From Bacteroides zhangwenhongii (lineage in GTDB: Bacteria > Bacteroidota > Bacteroidia > Bacteroidales > Bacteroidaceae), in assembly GCF_009193325.2 (NCBI RefSeq), contig NZ_CP059856.1:2108001-2172000 (forward strand): a stretch of 64,000 nucleotides of DNA, written 5' to 3'. Below are positions 8,851 through 18,031 of the stretch, in pieces. The translations under genes and the position numbers were made by a program. Below the pieces are notes generated by a model. It was not told the origin of the DNA, did not search any database, and was given only the letters and a program-made list of their open reading frames with translations. Within the stretch, counting starts at the first letter, position 1, and each line of letters begins with the position of its first letter.

Positions 8851-10341
8851 ATGGACTATCAGAACACTTTAAAGTACTTATATGAAAGTGTACCTATGTT
8901 TCAGCAAGTAGGGAAAGAAGCATATAAGCCGGGATTGGAAACCACACAAAAATTAGACGAATATTTCGGCCATCCTCATCAACAATTCAAAACGATACAC
9001 ATTGCGGGTACGAACGGAAAAGGTTCCTGTTCGCATACTATCGCCGCCGTATTGCAATCGGCAGGCTACCGGGTAGGATTATTCACCTCCCCGCACCTGG
9101 TGGACTTTCGCGAACGCATCCGCGTCAATGCCGAAATGGTGCCCGAAGAATACGTAGTTGACTTTGTGGAAAAGCACCGTCCTTTCTTCGAACCTCTCCA
9201 ACCTTCGTTTTTCGAGCTTACCACCGCTATGGCATTCCGTTATTTTGCCGACAGAAAAGTAGATGTAGCCGTTATCGAAGTAGGAATGGGCGGACGTCTG
9301 GACTGCACCAACATCATCCGTCCGGACCTATGCGTCATCACCAACATCGGTCTTGACCATACCCAGTATTTGGGCGGTACACTCGAAAAGATCGCTGAAG
9401 AAAAAGCCGGAATCATCAAGGAAGGCGTACCGGTGGTTATCGGAAGGGCTAGAGGAGCGGTGAAAAAAGTATTCTCCGCGAAAGCGGAGGAGATGAACGC
9501 CCCCATCACGTATACGAAACAGACTGCCGCGGGCAACGACGTCGCTATATATAGCTATCCGGAATTACAGAAAGAAAGGAACAGCTTTTACGAAATGACG
9601 CGGCAAGGTCTCGAAATGTTCAAAATGCTACAAGACAAACACCGGAAAAATGAGAAGTCTCTGGAGAAGTTACTGTCTACGTTCAATCTGGACAATGCCC
9701 TACGCGCGATGGACAGGATACTCGACAAAAGAAAAAGCGCGATAAAACTCAGCAATAATCATTTTCAGGACGGTATTTTTCTGGAGCTCACCGGTCTCTA
9801 CCAGGTCGAGAACGGCTTTACTATCCTGACCGCCCTTGACGAACTGGTGAAAATGGGATACCACATCTCACCCAAGAACTATTTCGAGGGCTTTTCCAAT
9901 GTATGCGAACTCACCGGACTGATGGGACGCTGGCAGAAAGTGTACAGCTATCCGGACATCATCTGCGACACCGGACACAATGTCGACGGAATCAAGTATA
10001 TCTGCAAGCAGCTCGAAGCTATCCGGGCAAACGACGGAAAAAAGATCCATATCGTATTCGGTATGGTCAATGACAAAGATATCAGCGGTGTACTGAAAAT
10101 ATTGCCGAAAGACGCCACCTATTATTTCACCAAAGCCAGCGTGAAACGCGCGCTTCCGGAGAACGAGTTGCAGGAACTGGCTCGGAAGGCCGGATTGAAA
10201 GGCAACGCTTACCCCACTGTGGTAGAAGCGGTGCAGGCGGCAAAAAAAGACTGCCCCCCGAAAGACTTCATCTTTGTGGGAGGCAGCAGTTTCATTGTCG
10301 CCGATCTGTTAGCGAATCGCGATACACTCGATCTCTACTAA
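8851..10341 (+). CDS. folC: Folylpolyglutamate synthase / dihydrofolate synthase
   Basis: A 496-residue Mur-ligase-like enzyme that makes dihydrofolate from dihydropteroate and adds glutamates to folates. The ATP loop is HIAGTNGKGSCSHTIAAVL, followed by the folate signature GLFTSPHLVDFRERI, then EVGMGGRLDCTNII, NIGLDHTQYLGGTL and the C-terminal CDTGHNVDGI. It is longer than E. coli FolC (422 aa); the extra residues lie around 230-320 (a charged helical segment between the two main domains). Its 3' end overlaps the convergent ridA by 33 nt. Confidence 0.95.
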   Translation: MDYQNTLKYLYESVPMFQQVGKEAYKPGLETTQKLDEYFGHPHQQFKTIHIAGTNGKGSCSHTIAAVLQSAGYRVGLFTSPHLVDFRERIRVNAEMVPEEYVVDFVEKHRPFFEPLQPSFFELTTAMAFRYFADRKVDVAVIEVGMGGRLDCTNIIRPDLCVITNIGLDHTQYLGGTLEKIAEEKAGIIKEGVPVVIGRARGAVKKVFSAKAEEMNAPITYTKQTAAGNDVAIYSYPELQKERNSFYEMTRQGLEMFKMLQDKHRKNEKSLEKLLSTFNLDNALRAMDRILDKRKSAIKLSNNHFQDGIFLELTGLYQVENGFTILTALDELVKMGYHISPKNYFEGFSNVCELTGLMGRWQKVYSYPDIICDTGHNVDGIKYICKQLEAIRANDGKKIHIVFGMVNDKDISGVLKILPKDATYYFTKASVKRALPENELQELARKAGLKGNAYPTVVEAVQAAKKDCPPKDFIFVGGSSFIVADLLANRDTLDLY

Positions 10342-10683
10342 CGCGTCCTTTGGCAGAGCTTTTACGGCAATCGCCGAGCGTGCCGGGAAAGCTCCGTCAA
10401 AATAAGTGGCATACACACCATTCATCCCCGCGAAAAGGGACATATCCTGAAGAAACACGGTGGTTTTGACAATGTCGCCCATTGTCAATCCCGCCTCTTC
10501 AAGAATGTGCTTTATATTTTCCAACGACTGGCGGGTCTGTCCTTCTATCCCTTCCGCCATCTGCCCCGTAGCGGCGTCAATAGGCAACTGTCCCGACACA
10601 AATACCATTCCGCCCGCTTCTATCGCCTGGCTGTACGGACCGATAGCTCCGGGAGCTTTCTCACTGCAAATTACTTTCTTCAT
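10309..10683 (-). CDS. ridA: RidA family reactive intermediate deaminase
   Basis: A 124-residue YjgF/YER057c/UK114 protein that hydrolyses enamine/imine intermediates formed by PLP enzymes such as threonine dehydratase. Family marks are PGAIGPYSQAI, FVSGQLPIDAATGQM and the C-terminal signature ARSAIAVKALPKDALVEIECIA with its conserved arginine. The frame is open further upstream, but the ATG at 10683 gives the normal RidA N-terminus and follows a -7 box at 10713-10720. The 3' end overlaps folC convergently. Confidence 0.95.
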   Translation of the reverse strand: MKKVICSEKAPGAIGPYSQAIEAGGMVFVSGQLPIDAATGQMAEGIEGQTRQSLENIKHILEEAGLTMGDIVKTTVFLQDMSLFAGMNGVYATYFDGAFPARSAIAVKALPKDALVEIECIAIR

Positions 10684-10712
10684 ATTTCTATAATTGTCAT
10701 TTATATAAGATA

Positions 10713-10720
10713 CAAAGTTA
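10713..10720 (-). promoter_or_regulatory. Bacteroides -7 box for ridA
   Basis: Read on the minus strand this is TAACTTTG, matching TAnnTTTG, 29 nt upstream of the ridA ATG. It supports the short start over the longer open frame, because the extended frame would contain the promoter. Confidence 0.6.
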
Positions 10721-10842
10721 TAAAAATATTCTATCCCCCTTTTATAAAATATCGTTTTTAATATCCAGCCGTCTCTTTTATTTTGGCTTTTCCAATATAA
10801 GAGGATTTCTCTCATTGATAGCAGAAAACGAAACATAAACAC

Positions 10843-10884
10843 AAAACCTCCTGTGAAACGAATCTCACAGGAGGTTTTTTATTA
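10843..10884 (-). terminator. Terminator after the DUF805 gene
   Basis: A 14-bp perfect stem (AAAACCTCCTGTGA with its complement at 10865-10878) around an 8-nt loop. It is flanked by T-runs on both strands and lies 15 nt past the DUF805 stop. Confidence 0.85.
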
Positions 10885-10898
10885 TTTATTCGAAAAGA

Positions 10899-11396
10899 TT
10901 ATTCCGCTTTTTCTTCTGCAGGAGTTTCAGCAGGTGCAGGAGCAGCTTCAACCGGTTTTTCAACCTTTACATCTTCTCTAGATACGTTTACCGTAACGTT
11001 GACAGCAGAAGGTTGTCCCTGGTAAGGCATACGGTTCTTCGGGTCAGCACCATATTGGTTAGGACCTACAGTACCGTCAGCAAACAACATATAAAGTCCG
11101 AAAATAGCATTCACGATAGGAATGAACATCAACAGAATCAACCAGCCGGATTTATTCAAGTCGTGCAGACGCTTCACACCCTGTGCCAGAGAGAACCACA
11201 CAGAAGCAACCAAAGCGGCAAGACCGATCAGCAAGCCGAATACGGAGCCACCGGCAGAACCGCTGGAAGCACCAAAAATAAAAGTACCTACACCCAACAG
11301 CATAGCGATCCAAGTTACTATACCACCAACAATACCAGACAGGAAATATTCGATTCTACGAATACGACCGTCAAAAGAAAAAGGAGCTTTGAACAT
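10899..11396 (-). CDS. DUF805 membrane protein with acidic tail
   Basis: A 165-residue protein beginning MFKAPFSFDGRIRRIEYFLS, the DUF805 signature, followed by four hydrophobic helices and the family phrase RLHDLNKSGWLILLMFIPIVN. The last 40 residues are hydrophilic and rich in Pro, Ala and Glu (APAPAETPAEEKAE), probably a disordered cytoplasmic tail. Function of the family is unknown. It has its own upstream -7 box and a strong terminator, so it looks monocistronic. Confidence 0.88.
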   Translation of the reverse strand: MFKAPFSFDGRIRRIEYFLSGIVGGIVTWIAMLLGVGTFIFGASSGSAGGSVFGLLIGLAALVASVWFSLAQGVKRLHDLNKSGWLILLMFIPIVNAIFGLYMLFADGTVGPNQYGADPKNRMPYQGQPSAVNVTVNVSREDVKVEKPVEAAPAPAETPAEEKAE

Positions 11397-11458
11397 AATT
11401 TATAAAATTTATATTAATAAATAAGTGAGTTGTTCATCGTGCATTTATTATATGGAAG

Positions 11459-11466
11459 CAAAGTTA
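11459..11466 (-). promoter_or_regulatory. Bacteroides -7 box for DUF805 gene
   Basis: Minus-strand TAACTTTG, 62 nt upstream of the DUF805 ATG. No matching -33 TTTG was found. Confidence 0.5.
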
Positions 11467-11676
11467 TAAAAAAAATAAAATAAAAAAAGTTCTTTAAGGA
11501 AAAGAATAAAAAAATAACCGAATCCCGTGCAGTATTTTCTATTTTCCTGCATTTAACCTATAAAACAAAGAAAAAGTAGCAAATCAAACCATGTATCATT
11601 AACCTACAACCTGAGCTTGAACAGAAGGGGAAAATTAAAAGAGAAAGAGAGAGTTTTTTAATTAACGTCCCCAAAT

Positions 11677-11707
11677 GAAAAGGGAAGGTTTGAAACCTTC
11701 CCTTTTC
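11677..11707. terminator. Perfect hairpin, terminator-like
   Basis: GAAAAGGGAAGGTTT at 11677-11691 pairs perfectly with 11693-11707. The T-run is poor, so termination is only likely. Confidence 0.55.
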
Positions 11708-11736
11708 CCCTTTCATCAAAATCGAGGGTTCACCTC

Positions 11737-11790
11737 AAATGAACTGCACCCCAAAAGTTAGACACAAAACTTTTGGGGTGCAGTTCATTT
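11737..11790. repeat. 23-bp perfect inverted repeat resembling abutted IS ends
   Basis: Arms 11737-11759 and 11768-11790 are perfectly complementary around 8 nt. The outer sequence TGAACTGCACCCCAAAAGTT resembles terminal repeats of IS3-family elements. It sits just downstream of the protease/TPR gene and could also serve as its terminator. Confidence 0.75.
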
Positions 11791-11803
11791 TGACACATTC
11801 CTT

Positions 11804-13510
11804 TTATTTGCAGTATTTTTGAATCAGCTCATCCACATTCGGATCTCCCAGTTCCTTAGCTTTCTTAAAGTTCCCGCAAGCCTCGTCCTTCTTCTGCAAC
11901 TGTATCTGACAAAGCCCCAACAAGCGATAGGCTTCGGCATATTTCGGATCTGTTTTCAGCATGTCATTCAGAATACGAACCGCCTCTTCATAACGGCCTA
12001 CGCGCAAATTCACCACCGCGTGTTCCGCCTGATAAGTCAAGTCGGCAGGATTCAGTTCGATAGCCTTAGCGATATCATCCAACGCACGCTGATACTGGCG
12101 GGCTTTCAGCGCCGCCTGCTCACGATAATAATAAAATACATCATTCACTTGTCCTTTCACCGCGGTATGGTAGGCGTCATAATCAAGCATGGCATTCCGT
12201 GCCTGACCGGCCGCCATATTCATTTGCGCACGTTCCAGCAGATAAGGAGCCAACTCAGCGGTTATCGGCTGCGGACAACGGGCAATGCAACTATCCATCA
12301 AGGCCAAAACCTCTTTCGGGTCGCTTTTCATCAATTCCTTTGTCTTGGCGGCACTGAAGAAGGTAGCGGGAGAAGCAAGATTGCTGGCGTTTACTTTCTC
12401 ATAAGCAGCCAAAGCACCTGCATAGTCTTGCTTGGCAAACAGGATATCGCCTTCCATCTGAATGTAAACAGGCAACGGATCAATAGCTATCGCCTGACGG
12501 ACATTCTCCAAAGCAGTATCATACGTCCAATCCTTATACGTCTTTTCCGGCTTGGACAGCTGGTAAGAATACATCATCTTACCTATATTATAATATGCAT
12601 CGTCTTTCTTCTGAGCCACCTTCAACGCGCGGTTAAAGTCGTCAACGGCTTTATCATACCAAGACTGGTCATCCTTGCCTTTGGCTATATAGTAATTCGC
12701 ACGGCGGAGATACCCGTCCGCGTTGTTCGGGAACTGAGCGATAAAATCATCCAAGAGTTTGCCATAGTCATCTCCCGACATCTGAGAGGAAGCCATAAAC
12801 AAATAGACCAATGCCTGGTCTTCCGTTTCGGGCAATCCCTTCCGGATACCAATGCTTCTCAACGTCGCATCCCCCAGAGAAAGGGCATTGATCTTCTGCG
12901 CCATCGCAAAAGCCGCCCCTGCCGCATAACAAGTGGTTATCGTGTCAAGCCCCGACGACTTCTGCGCAATGCCGAACACCTGTCCTTCCGCGTTCATCAC
13001 CGGACAGCTCACCATCTTGTCTTTCATCTGCATACTCAATGTATAATAATGGTACTCTCCCGCCACTTTGGATACCTCCTTCACCTTGCCGGAAACGCAG
13101 GCAATACTCTTCTGCGTGGAATAAGGAAGCATCCACGCATCACTTCCCACTGCCGGAGCAGCAGTCGCCACCACCAGCGCAGGCACTTTCTTTTCAGTAA
13201 TTCCTACACGGAACTTTATAACATCATACATATCATTCGCTCCCAATATCCGGCTGACCGGCATTTGCTTACCGTCCGCCGTCACGACCACCGCACGCTC
13301 CGCTCCCTTGAAAAGAGAAAAATCGGATAATGCCAGTCCGTCTTCGGAGACAAAAAATCCGTTACCGGTATTCAGCATTTTATCATTTTTATCGTAGGTC
13401 ACGACCGAGAAGACCGCACGTTTCGCCTTCTCTACCCATTTAGGGGTTTGCGCCATGCTTCCCTGCACCAGAAAGAAAAGCGCCAAAGGTAGAATTAAAA
13501 TCTTCTTCAT
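11804..13510 (-). CDS. Secreted trypsin-like/TPR repeat protein
   Basis: A 568-residue exported protein. The N-terminus is a signal peptide (MKKILILPLALFFLVQGSMAQ). Residues about 30-220 have the shape of a trypsin-like (DegP/S1) fold: NTGNGFFVSEDGLALSDFSLFKGAERAVVV and SCPVMNAEGQVFGIAQ. The usual GNSGGP serine motif is replaced by CPVMNAEGQ, so it is probably not catalytically active. The C-terminal half is TPR repeats (YAEAYRLLGLCQIQLQKKDE). The ATG at 13510 gives the clean signal peptide; an in-frame ATG at 13522 overlaps the rlmB stop, showing tight coupling to it. Confidence 0.82.
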   Translation of the reverse strand: MKKILILPLALFFLVQGSMAQTPKWVEKAKRAVFSVVTYDKNDKMLNTGNGFFVSEDGLALSDFSLFKGAERAVVVTADGKQMPVSRILGANDMYDVIKFRVGITEKKVPALVVATAAPAVGSDAWMLPYSTQKSIACVSGKVKEVSKVAGEYHYYTLSMQMKDKMVSCPVMNAEGQVFGIAQKSSGLDTITTCYAAGAAFAMAQKINALSLGDATLRSIGIRKGLPETEDQALVYLFMASSQMSGDDYGKLLDDFIAQFPNNADGYLRRANYYIAKGKDDQSWYDKAVDDFNRALKVAQKKDDAYYNIGKMMYSYQLSKPEKTYKDWTYDTALENVRQAIAIDPLPVYIQMEGDILFAKQDYAGALAAYEKVNASNLASPATFFSAAKTKELMKSDPKEVLALMDSCIARCPQPITAELAPYLLERAQMNMAAGQARNAMLDYDAYHTAVKGQVNDVFYYYREQAALKARQYQRALDDIAKAIELNPADLTYQAEHAVVNLRVGRYEEAVRILNDMLKTDPKYAEAYRLLGLCQIQLQKKDEACGNFKKAKELGDPNVDELIQKYCK

Positions 13511-13514
13511 AATA

Positions 13515-14258
13515 TTACTCATTGTTTCTTTGTTTCACCGCCTCGTAAATCAAGATACCCGCAGCTACGGAGACATTCAATGACTCGATAGTGCCCAGCA
13601 TCGGTATCTTCACCCATTCGTCGCAGAGCGCCAGGTTATCGTATGACACCCCTGTATCCTCCGCTCCCATAATGATGCACAACGGTCCCGTATAATCAGC
13701 TTTCGTATAATCGTAATCTCCCTTTTCGGTAGCCGCCACAATACGGAAGCCGCTGTCTTTCAGATACTGAAGCGTCGAGCGCAAGCTCTGTTCACGACAT
13801 ACGGGAAGCGTATGCAACGCTCCCGCCGATGTTTTCACCGCATCGGCATTTACCGACACGCTGCCACGTGCGGGAATAATCACCGCATCTACGGCGGCAC
13901 ATTCGCAAGTACGGGCAATCGCGCCGAAATTGCGGACATCAGTCACTCCGTCCAACATTACAAAAAACGGATTCTTGCCTTGCTCAAACAGGAAAGGAAC
14001 AAGATCCTCCGTCTTCTGATAAGTCACGGAAGAAATGAAAGCGATCACACCCTGATGATTCTTCCGGGTGATACGGTTGATACGCTCCACCGGAACACGC
14101 TGAACGGGTATCAGCGTACCTTTCAAAGCTGCAAAAAGCTCTTTGGAAAGATCACTCTGAATATCTTTCTTCACGAGGATTTTATCTATTTCTTTTCCAG
14201 CCTGAATGGCCTCTATCACGGCACGAACGCCGAAAATCATTTCACTTTTGTCAAGCAT
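13515..14258 (-). CDS. rlmB: TrmH-family 23S rRNA 2'-O-methyltransferase (RlmB-like)
   Basis: A 247-residue SPOUT-class methyltransferase that 2'-O-methylates a guanosine of 23S rRNA. The N-terminal substrate-binding domain starts MIFGVRAVIEAIQAGKEID. The knotted SAM site is seen in LDGVTDVRNFGAIARTCECA, LCIIMGAEDTGVSYDNLALCD and PMLGTIESLNVSVAAGILIYE, the three SPOUT motifs. The precise target nucleotide is inferred from family. Start codons of the downstream protease/TPR gene overlap its stop. Confidence 0.92.
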   Translation of the reverse strand: MLDKSEMIFGVRAVIEAIQAGKEIDKILVKKDIQSDLSKELFAALKGTLIPVQRVPVERINRITRKNHQGVIAFISSVTYQKTEDLVPFLFEQGKNPFFVMLDGVTDVRNFGAIARTCECAAVDAVIIPARGSVSVNADAVKTSAGALHTLPVCREQSLRSTLQYLKDSGFRIVAATEKGDYDYTKADYTGPLCIIMGAEDTGVSYDNLALCDEWVKIPMLGTIESLNVSVAAGILIYEAVKQRNNE

Positions 14259-14330
14259 CTTATTTATTTACTATTGTACTATATTTACGAATTACTATTT
14301 ATACATTACCGTAACGGCAATGCCACACCG

Positions 14331-15992
14331 CTAATCACTGTTCAACAGCGCCTTGGCGTTGCTGAGCGCGGCTTCGGTCAAAGTAGCGCCACTCAACATG
14401 TGGGCTATCTCCTCCACCCGCTCCTCATCAGTAAGACGGCGGATATGGCTGTTGGTTTCCGTATCGCTATCTTTCTTGTACACCTTATAATGCGCCCGTC
14501 CACGAGCGGCAATCTGCGGCAGGTGGGTAATGCTGATCACCTGACGGTTCTGCTCGCCCATCTCCTGCATCATATCCGCCATGCGGTCGGCTATCTCACC
14601 GGAAACTCCGGTATCTATCTCATCAAACACGATGGTCGGCAACTTCACGGCTCCCGCGATCATGGCTTTGATGGAAAGCATGACACGGGCTATCTCACCC
14701 CCCGAAGCCACAGAAGAAATATTCTGCAATGTACCGTTCTTGTTGGCGGAAAACAAGAAGCTGACCGTATCTTCTCCCTGCAATCCGGGTTCTTTCTTCA
14801 ATCCCATCTCCACCTGGAAACGGACATTCGGCATTCCCAACGGAATCAGACGGGTGGCCAACTGCTTTTCCACCTCACGGGCAGCCTTGACGCGGGCTTT
14901 GGTCAGCAAGGCAGCCTGCTGCTTCACCTGTTTGAACTGTTCCTCCTTGCGGGCGGTCCATTCGGCAATCCGTTCATCGTATGAAGTTATGTCGGACAGT
15001 TTGACACGGTATTCTTCCGCCAAAGCCAGCAACTCATCAAGCGTCTGTACCCGATGTTTCTGCTGCAAGGAATAAATCAAGTTCAGACGCTCGTTCACTT
15101 CCTCCAGCCGTGCCGGGTTGAACTCCACCGATTCACCCTGCGAAGAGATTTCATGCGCGATATCTTTCAGTTCGATATAAGCGCTCTCCATACGTTCCGC
15201 CAGTTCTTTGGCAGGCTGGTAGACTTTCTGCAGATTGTTCAGCGTGTTCAGATTGTCCTTCAGATAAGAAAGTAGTCCGCCTTCGTCTGAGGCGAACACC
15301 TGCTCCACCCGGTAAAGTCCTGCCTTGATTTCCTCCGCATGGCTCAGTATTTCGGCTTCCTGTTCCAACTCCTCCTGCTCTCCTTCCACAAGACGGGCTT
15401 CTTCGAGTTGCTCCAATTGGAAACGGATGTAATCTTCGTCCGAACGGCTTTTCTCGGCAAGCGAGACTAACTCCGCCAATTCGCGTTCCGTCTGTTTCCA
15501 TCCGGCATAACAGGTGTGGTATTTCTCCAACGTAGTGTCGTTATGCGCCAGAATATCAAGTACATTCAACTGAAAGCCTTCCTTGTTGAGCAACAGATTC
15601 TGATGTTGTGAATGCACGTCAATCAACTGCTCTCCCAGCTCCTTCACCTGCGCCAACGAAGCGGGCGTATCATTGATAAACGCCCGACTCTTACCGGACG
15701 CCTGCACTTCACGACGCAAAATGCACTCTTCATCATATTCCAGCTCATTGTCTTCAAAAAACGGGCGCATCCCATAAGCCGATATATCAAAACGAGCTTC
15801 TATGATACATTTAGAAGCTCCGCGACGAATTGACTTTACATCGGCACGCTGTCCGAGCAGCAGCCCGATGGCTCCCAGAATAATTGATTTCCCGGCTCCC
15901 GTCTCACCTGTAATAACGGAAAAGCCGGTGTCGAAACTAATATCCAGTTTCTCTATCAATGCGTAATTCTGAATGTATAGTGAACGTAACAT
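14331..15992 (-). CDS. recN: DNA repair protein RecN
   Basis: A 553-residue SMC-like ATPase acting in double-strand-break repair. N-terminal Walker A is GETGAGKSIILGAIGLLLGQRA; the middle (about 150-370) is a heptad-rich coiled coil; the C-terminus has the ABC signature SVASGGEIARVMLSIKAMIA and Walker B PTIVFDEIDTGVSGEIA. Length matches RecN. It lies between coaBC and rlmB, all on the minus strand. Confidence 0.96.
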   Translation of the reverse strand: MLRSLYIQNYALIEKLDISFDTGFSVITGETGAGKSIILGAIGLLLGQRADVKSIRRGASKCIIEARFDISAYGMRPFFEDNELEYDEECILRREVQASGKSRAFINDTPASLAQVKELGEQLIDVHSQHQNLLLNKEGFQLNVLDILAHNDTTLEKYHTCYAGWKQTERELAELVSLAEKSRSDEDYIRFQLEQLEEARLVEGEQEELEQEAEILSHAEEIKAGLYRVEQVFASDEGGLLSYLKDNLNTLNNLQKVYQPAKELAERMESAYIELKDIAHEISSQGESVEFNPARLEEVNERLNLIYSLQQKHRVQTLDELLALAEEYRVKLSDITSYDERIAEWTARKEEQFKQVKQQAALLTKARVKAAREVEKQLATRLIPLGMPNVRFQVEMGLKKEPGLQGEDTVSFLFSANKNGTLQNISSVASGGEIARVMLSIKAMIAGAVKLPTIVFDEIDTGVSGEIADRMADMMQEMGEQNRQVISITHLPQIAARGRAHYKVYKKDSDTETNSHIRRLTDEERVEEIAHMLSGATLTEAALSNAKALLNSD

Positions 15993-16015
15993 TTGAATAA
16001 GTTGAGAGTTGAGAG

Positions 16016-17233
16016 TTAAGAGTTGAGAGTTAAGTGTTTTAATTCATTAGACAGGCGGTCTATAATATCGACGGCCACTTTTGTCTTCGACTTGAGCGGA
16101 TAGTCGGTACGGCCTTTCCGGTCGATGATACTGATTTTGTTGGTATCATGACGGAAACCGGCTCCCACGTCGTTCAGAGAGTTGAGCACGATAAAATCGA
16201 AATTCTTCCGTTCGAGTTTTCCTTCGGCATTCTGCTGCTCGTTGTTCGTTTCGAGGGCAAAGCCTACCAACAACTGGTCTTTTCTTTTGACAGCCCCCAG
16301 ACTGGCGGCAATATCTTTGGTTGCCCGAAGATGCAGCGTCAGCTCTTCTTCTTTCTCGCGCTTGATCTTCTTGCCAGCCACCATTTCCGGACGGAAATCG
16401 GCTACCGCGGCACACAGTATGGCTGCGTCGGAATCGAAGAAACACGCTTGCGAAGCCGCATACATTTCCTCCGCCGATTCCACATCGATCCGGCGAATAC
16501 GGGAGTGCCGTGTTTCCAGTTGCACGGGACCCGCAATCAACGTCACCTCCGCACCACGACGGGCGCATTCTTCCGCCAAAGCAAATCCCATTTTCCCGGA
16601 AGAATAGTTGCCGATGAAACGGACGGGATCAATCTTCTCGTACGTCGGTCCGGCTGTAATCATGACCTTCTTTCCTTTCAGCTCACCGTTTGCGGCAAAA
16701 AACTCGTCCAATACCCGGATGATATTTTCCGGTTCTTCCATCCGCCCCTTCCCAACCAAGTGGCTGGCAAGCTCTCCCGTGCCCGGCTCGATGATATGAT
16801 TGCCGAACGAACGGAGAATATCCAGATTCTTCTGGGTAGAAGGATGCGCATACATATCGAGATCCATTGCCGGAGCGACAAACACCGGAGCTTTGGCCGA
16901 AAGATAGGTTGTAATCAGCATATTGTCGGCTATCCCGTTTGCCATCTTGCCGATGGTAGAGGCGGTGGCGGGAGCAATCAACATGGCATCCGCCCACAGC
17001 CCCAAGTCTACGTGGCTGTTCCACGTTCCGTCGCGCTGTGCGAAAAACTCGCTGATGACCGGCTTGCTGGTCAACGCCGAAAGAGTGATGGGAGTAATAA
17101 ATTCTTTTCCCGCCGGAGTAATCACGACCTGCACTTCCGCTCCCTGCTTGATAAGCCCACGAATGATGTAGCAAGCCTTATACGCGGCAATACTGCCGGT
17201 AATTCCAAGAATTATCTTTTTTCCTTTTAGCAT
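16016..17233 (-). CDS. coaBC: Phosphopantothenoylcysteine decarboxylase/synthetase
   Basis: A 405-residue bifunctional enzyme of CoA synthesis: CoaC (about 1-190, flavoprotein) decarboxylates phosphopantothenoylcysteine, and CoaB (about 190-405) ligates cysteine to phosphopantothenate. CoaC motifs are ILGITGSIAAYKACYIIRGL, HVDLGLWADAMLIAPATA and PAMDLDMYAHP; CoaB motifs are VMITAGPTYEKIDPVRFI, GNYSSGKMGFALAEE and a C-terminal NDVGAGFRHDTNKI. The start ATG shares a base with the stop of the upstream exonuclease gene (TAATG), so they are translationally coupled. Confidence 0.96.
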   Translation of the reverse strand: MLKGKKIILGITGSIAAYKACYIIRGLIKQGAEVQVVITPAGKEFITPITLSALTSKPVISEFFAQRDGTWNSHVDLGLWADAMLIAPATASTIGKMANGIADNMLITTYLSAKAPVFVAPAMDLDMYAHPSTQKNLDILRSFGNHIIEPGTGELASHLVGKGRMEEPENIIRVLDEFFAANGELKGKKVMITAGPTYEKIDPVRFIGNYSSGKMGFALAEECARRGAEVTLIAGPVQLETRHSRIRRIDVESAEEMYAASQACFFDSDAAILCAAVADFRPEMVAGKKIKREKEEELTLHLRATKDIAASLGAVKRKDQLLVGFALETNNEQQNAEGKLERKNFDFIVLNSLNDVGAGFRHDTNKISIIDRKGRTDYPLKSKTKVAVDIIDRLSNELKHLTLNS

Positions 17234-18012
17234 TATTTCGTTATCAGATTGCTCATTTCACGCAGACGGATTTTTGTCAATACCGCTTTCGTATTCAGCG
17301 TGAAATCACTGTTCAAAATCCAACTGTAATATCCGGGATCTTTCTTCAAGACCTCAGCTACAGACATTCCTTTGTACTTTCCGAAGTTGAACACTTCCAC
17401 TCCATTATCATCATAGACCATGCGACCGGCAAAGTCTACATTCTTGGAATAGCTGGAGTAGTCCGCCAGAAACGCGATATCGTTCTGCAACTCGTCATAG
17501 CGGTCGAGCTGCGCTTTCAGCACCTCGTAAGTGGCACGTGTGTCCGCCTCCGCCGTATGCGCGTCCTCCAGATTCTTTTCGCAGTAGAATTTGTAGGCTG
17601 CCGAAAGGGTGCGTTGCTCCATTTTGTGGAAAATCACCTGCACGTCCACAAATTTGCGCTTCGTCATGTCGATATCCACTCCCGCACGCAGAAATTCTTC
17701 CGCCAGCACAGGAATGTCGAAACGGTTGGAGTTGAATCCTGCCAAATCGCATCCTTCAATGTCACGGGCAATGCTCTTTGCCACTTCCTTGAAAGTAGGG
17801 CAATCCGCTACGTCCGCATCGTAAATGCCATGCACGGCGGAAGAGGCTTCGGGAATATGCATCTCCGGATTGATACGCAAAGTCTTGGCTTCCTCATTCC
17901 CGTTCGGATAAACTTTCAAATAACAGATTTCAACAATACGGTCTGTGTTGATATTGGTTCCGGTCGTCTCAAGATCGAAAAAGACGATGGGATTTTTCAA
18001 ATTTAATTTCAT
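17233..18012 (-). CDS. DnaQ-like 3'-5' exonuclease (Pol III epsilon family)
   Basis: A 259-residue DEDD exonuclease. Exo I is IVFFDLETTGTNINTDRIVE, Exo II is LAGFNSNRFDIPVL and Exo III is EDAHTAEADTRATYEV (DEDDh type). The last 70 residues, with VFNFGKYKGMSVAEVLKKDPGYYSWIL, form a small extra domain common in Bacteroidetes homologues. It could be the epsilon proofreading subunit or a separate exonuclease; proximity to dnaN (about 110 nt upstream) favours a replication role. Overlaps coaBC. Confidence 0.88.
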   Translation of the reverse strand: MKLNLKNPIVFFDLETTGTNINTDRIVEICYLKVYPNGNEEAKTLRINPEMHIPEASSAVHGIYDADVADCPTFKEVAKSIARDIEGCDLAGFNSNRFDIPVLAEEFLRAGVDIDMTKRKFVDVQVIFHKMEQRTLSAAYKFYCEKNLEDAHTAEADTRATYEVLKAQLDRYDELQNDIAFLADYSSYSKNVDFAGRMVYDDNGVEVFNFGKYKGMSVAEVLKKDPGYYSWILNSDFTLNTKAVLTKIRLREMSNLITK

Positions 18013-18031
18013 TTCTGGTTATTTTATTGAG

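Larger units (their letters stand above)
11397..11803. other. Gene-free stretch with two hairpins
   Basis: About 400 bases without a convincing gene. It holds the DUF805 promoter (-7 box at 11459-11466), a long A/T-rich stretch to about 11670, then a 15-bp hairpin (11677-11707) and an IS-end-like inverted repeat (11737-11790). Confidence 0.7.

Noticed and set aside
11819..13330. 503-codon frame on the plus strand opposite the protease/TPR gene
   Set aside because: It is antisense to a protein with signal peptide and TPR repeats, and its translation has no recognisable domain.
16148..17230. 360-codon frame opposite coaBC
   Set aside because: Antisense to a clear bifunctional CoA enzyme; low-complexity translation.
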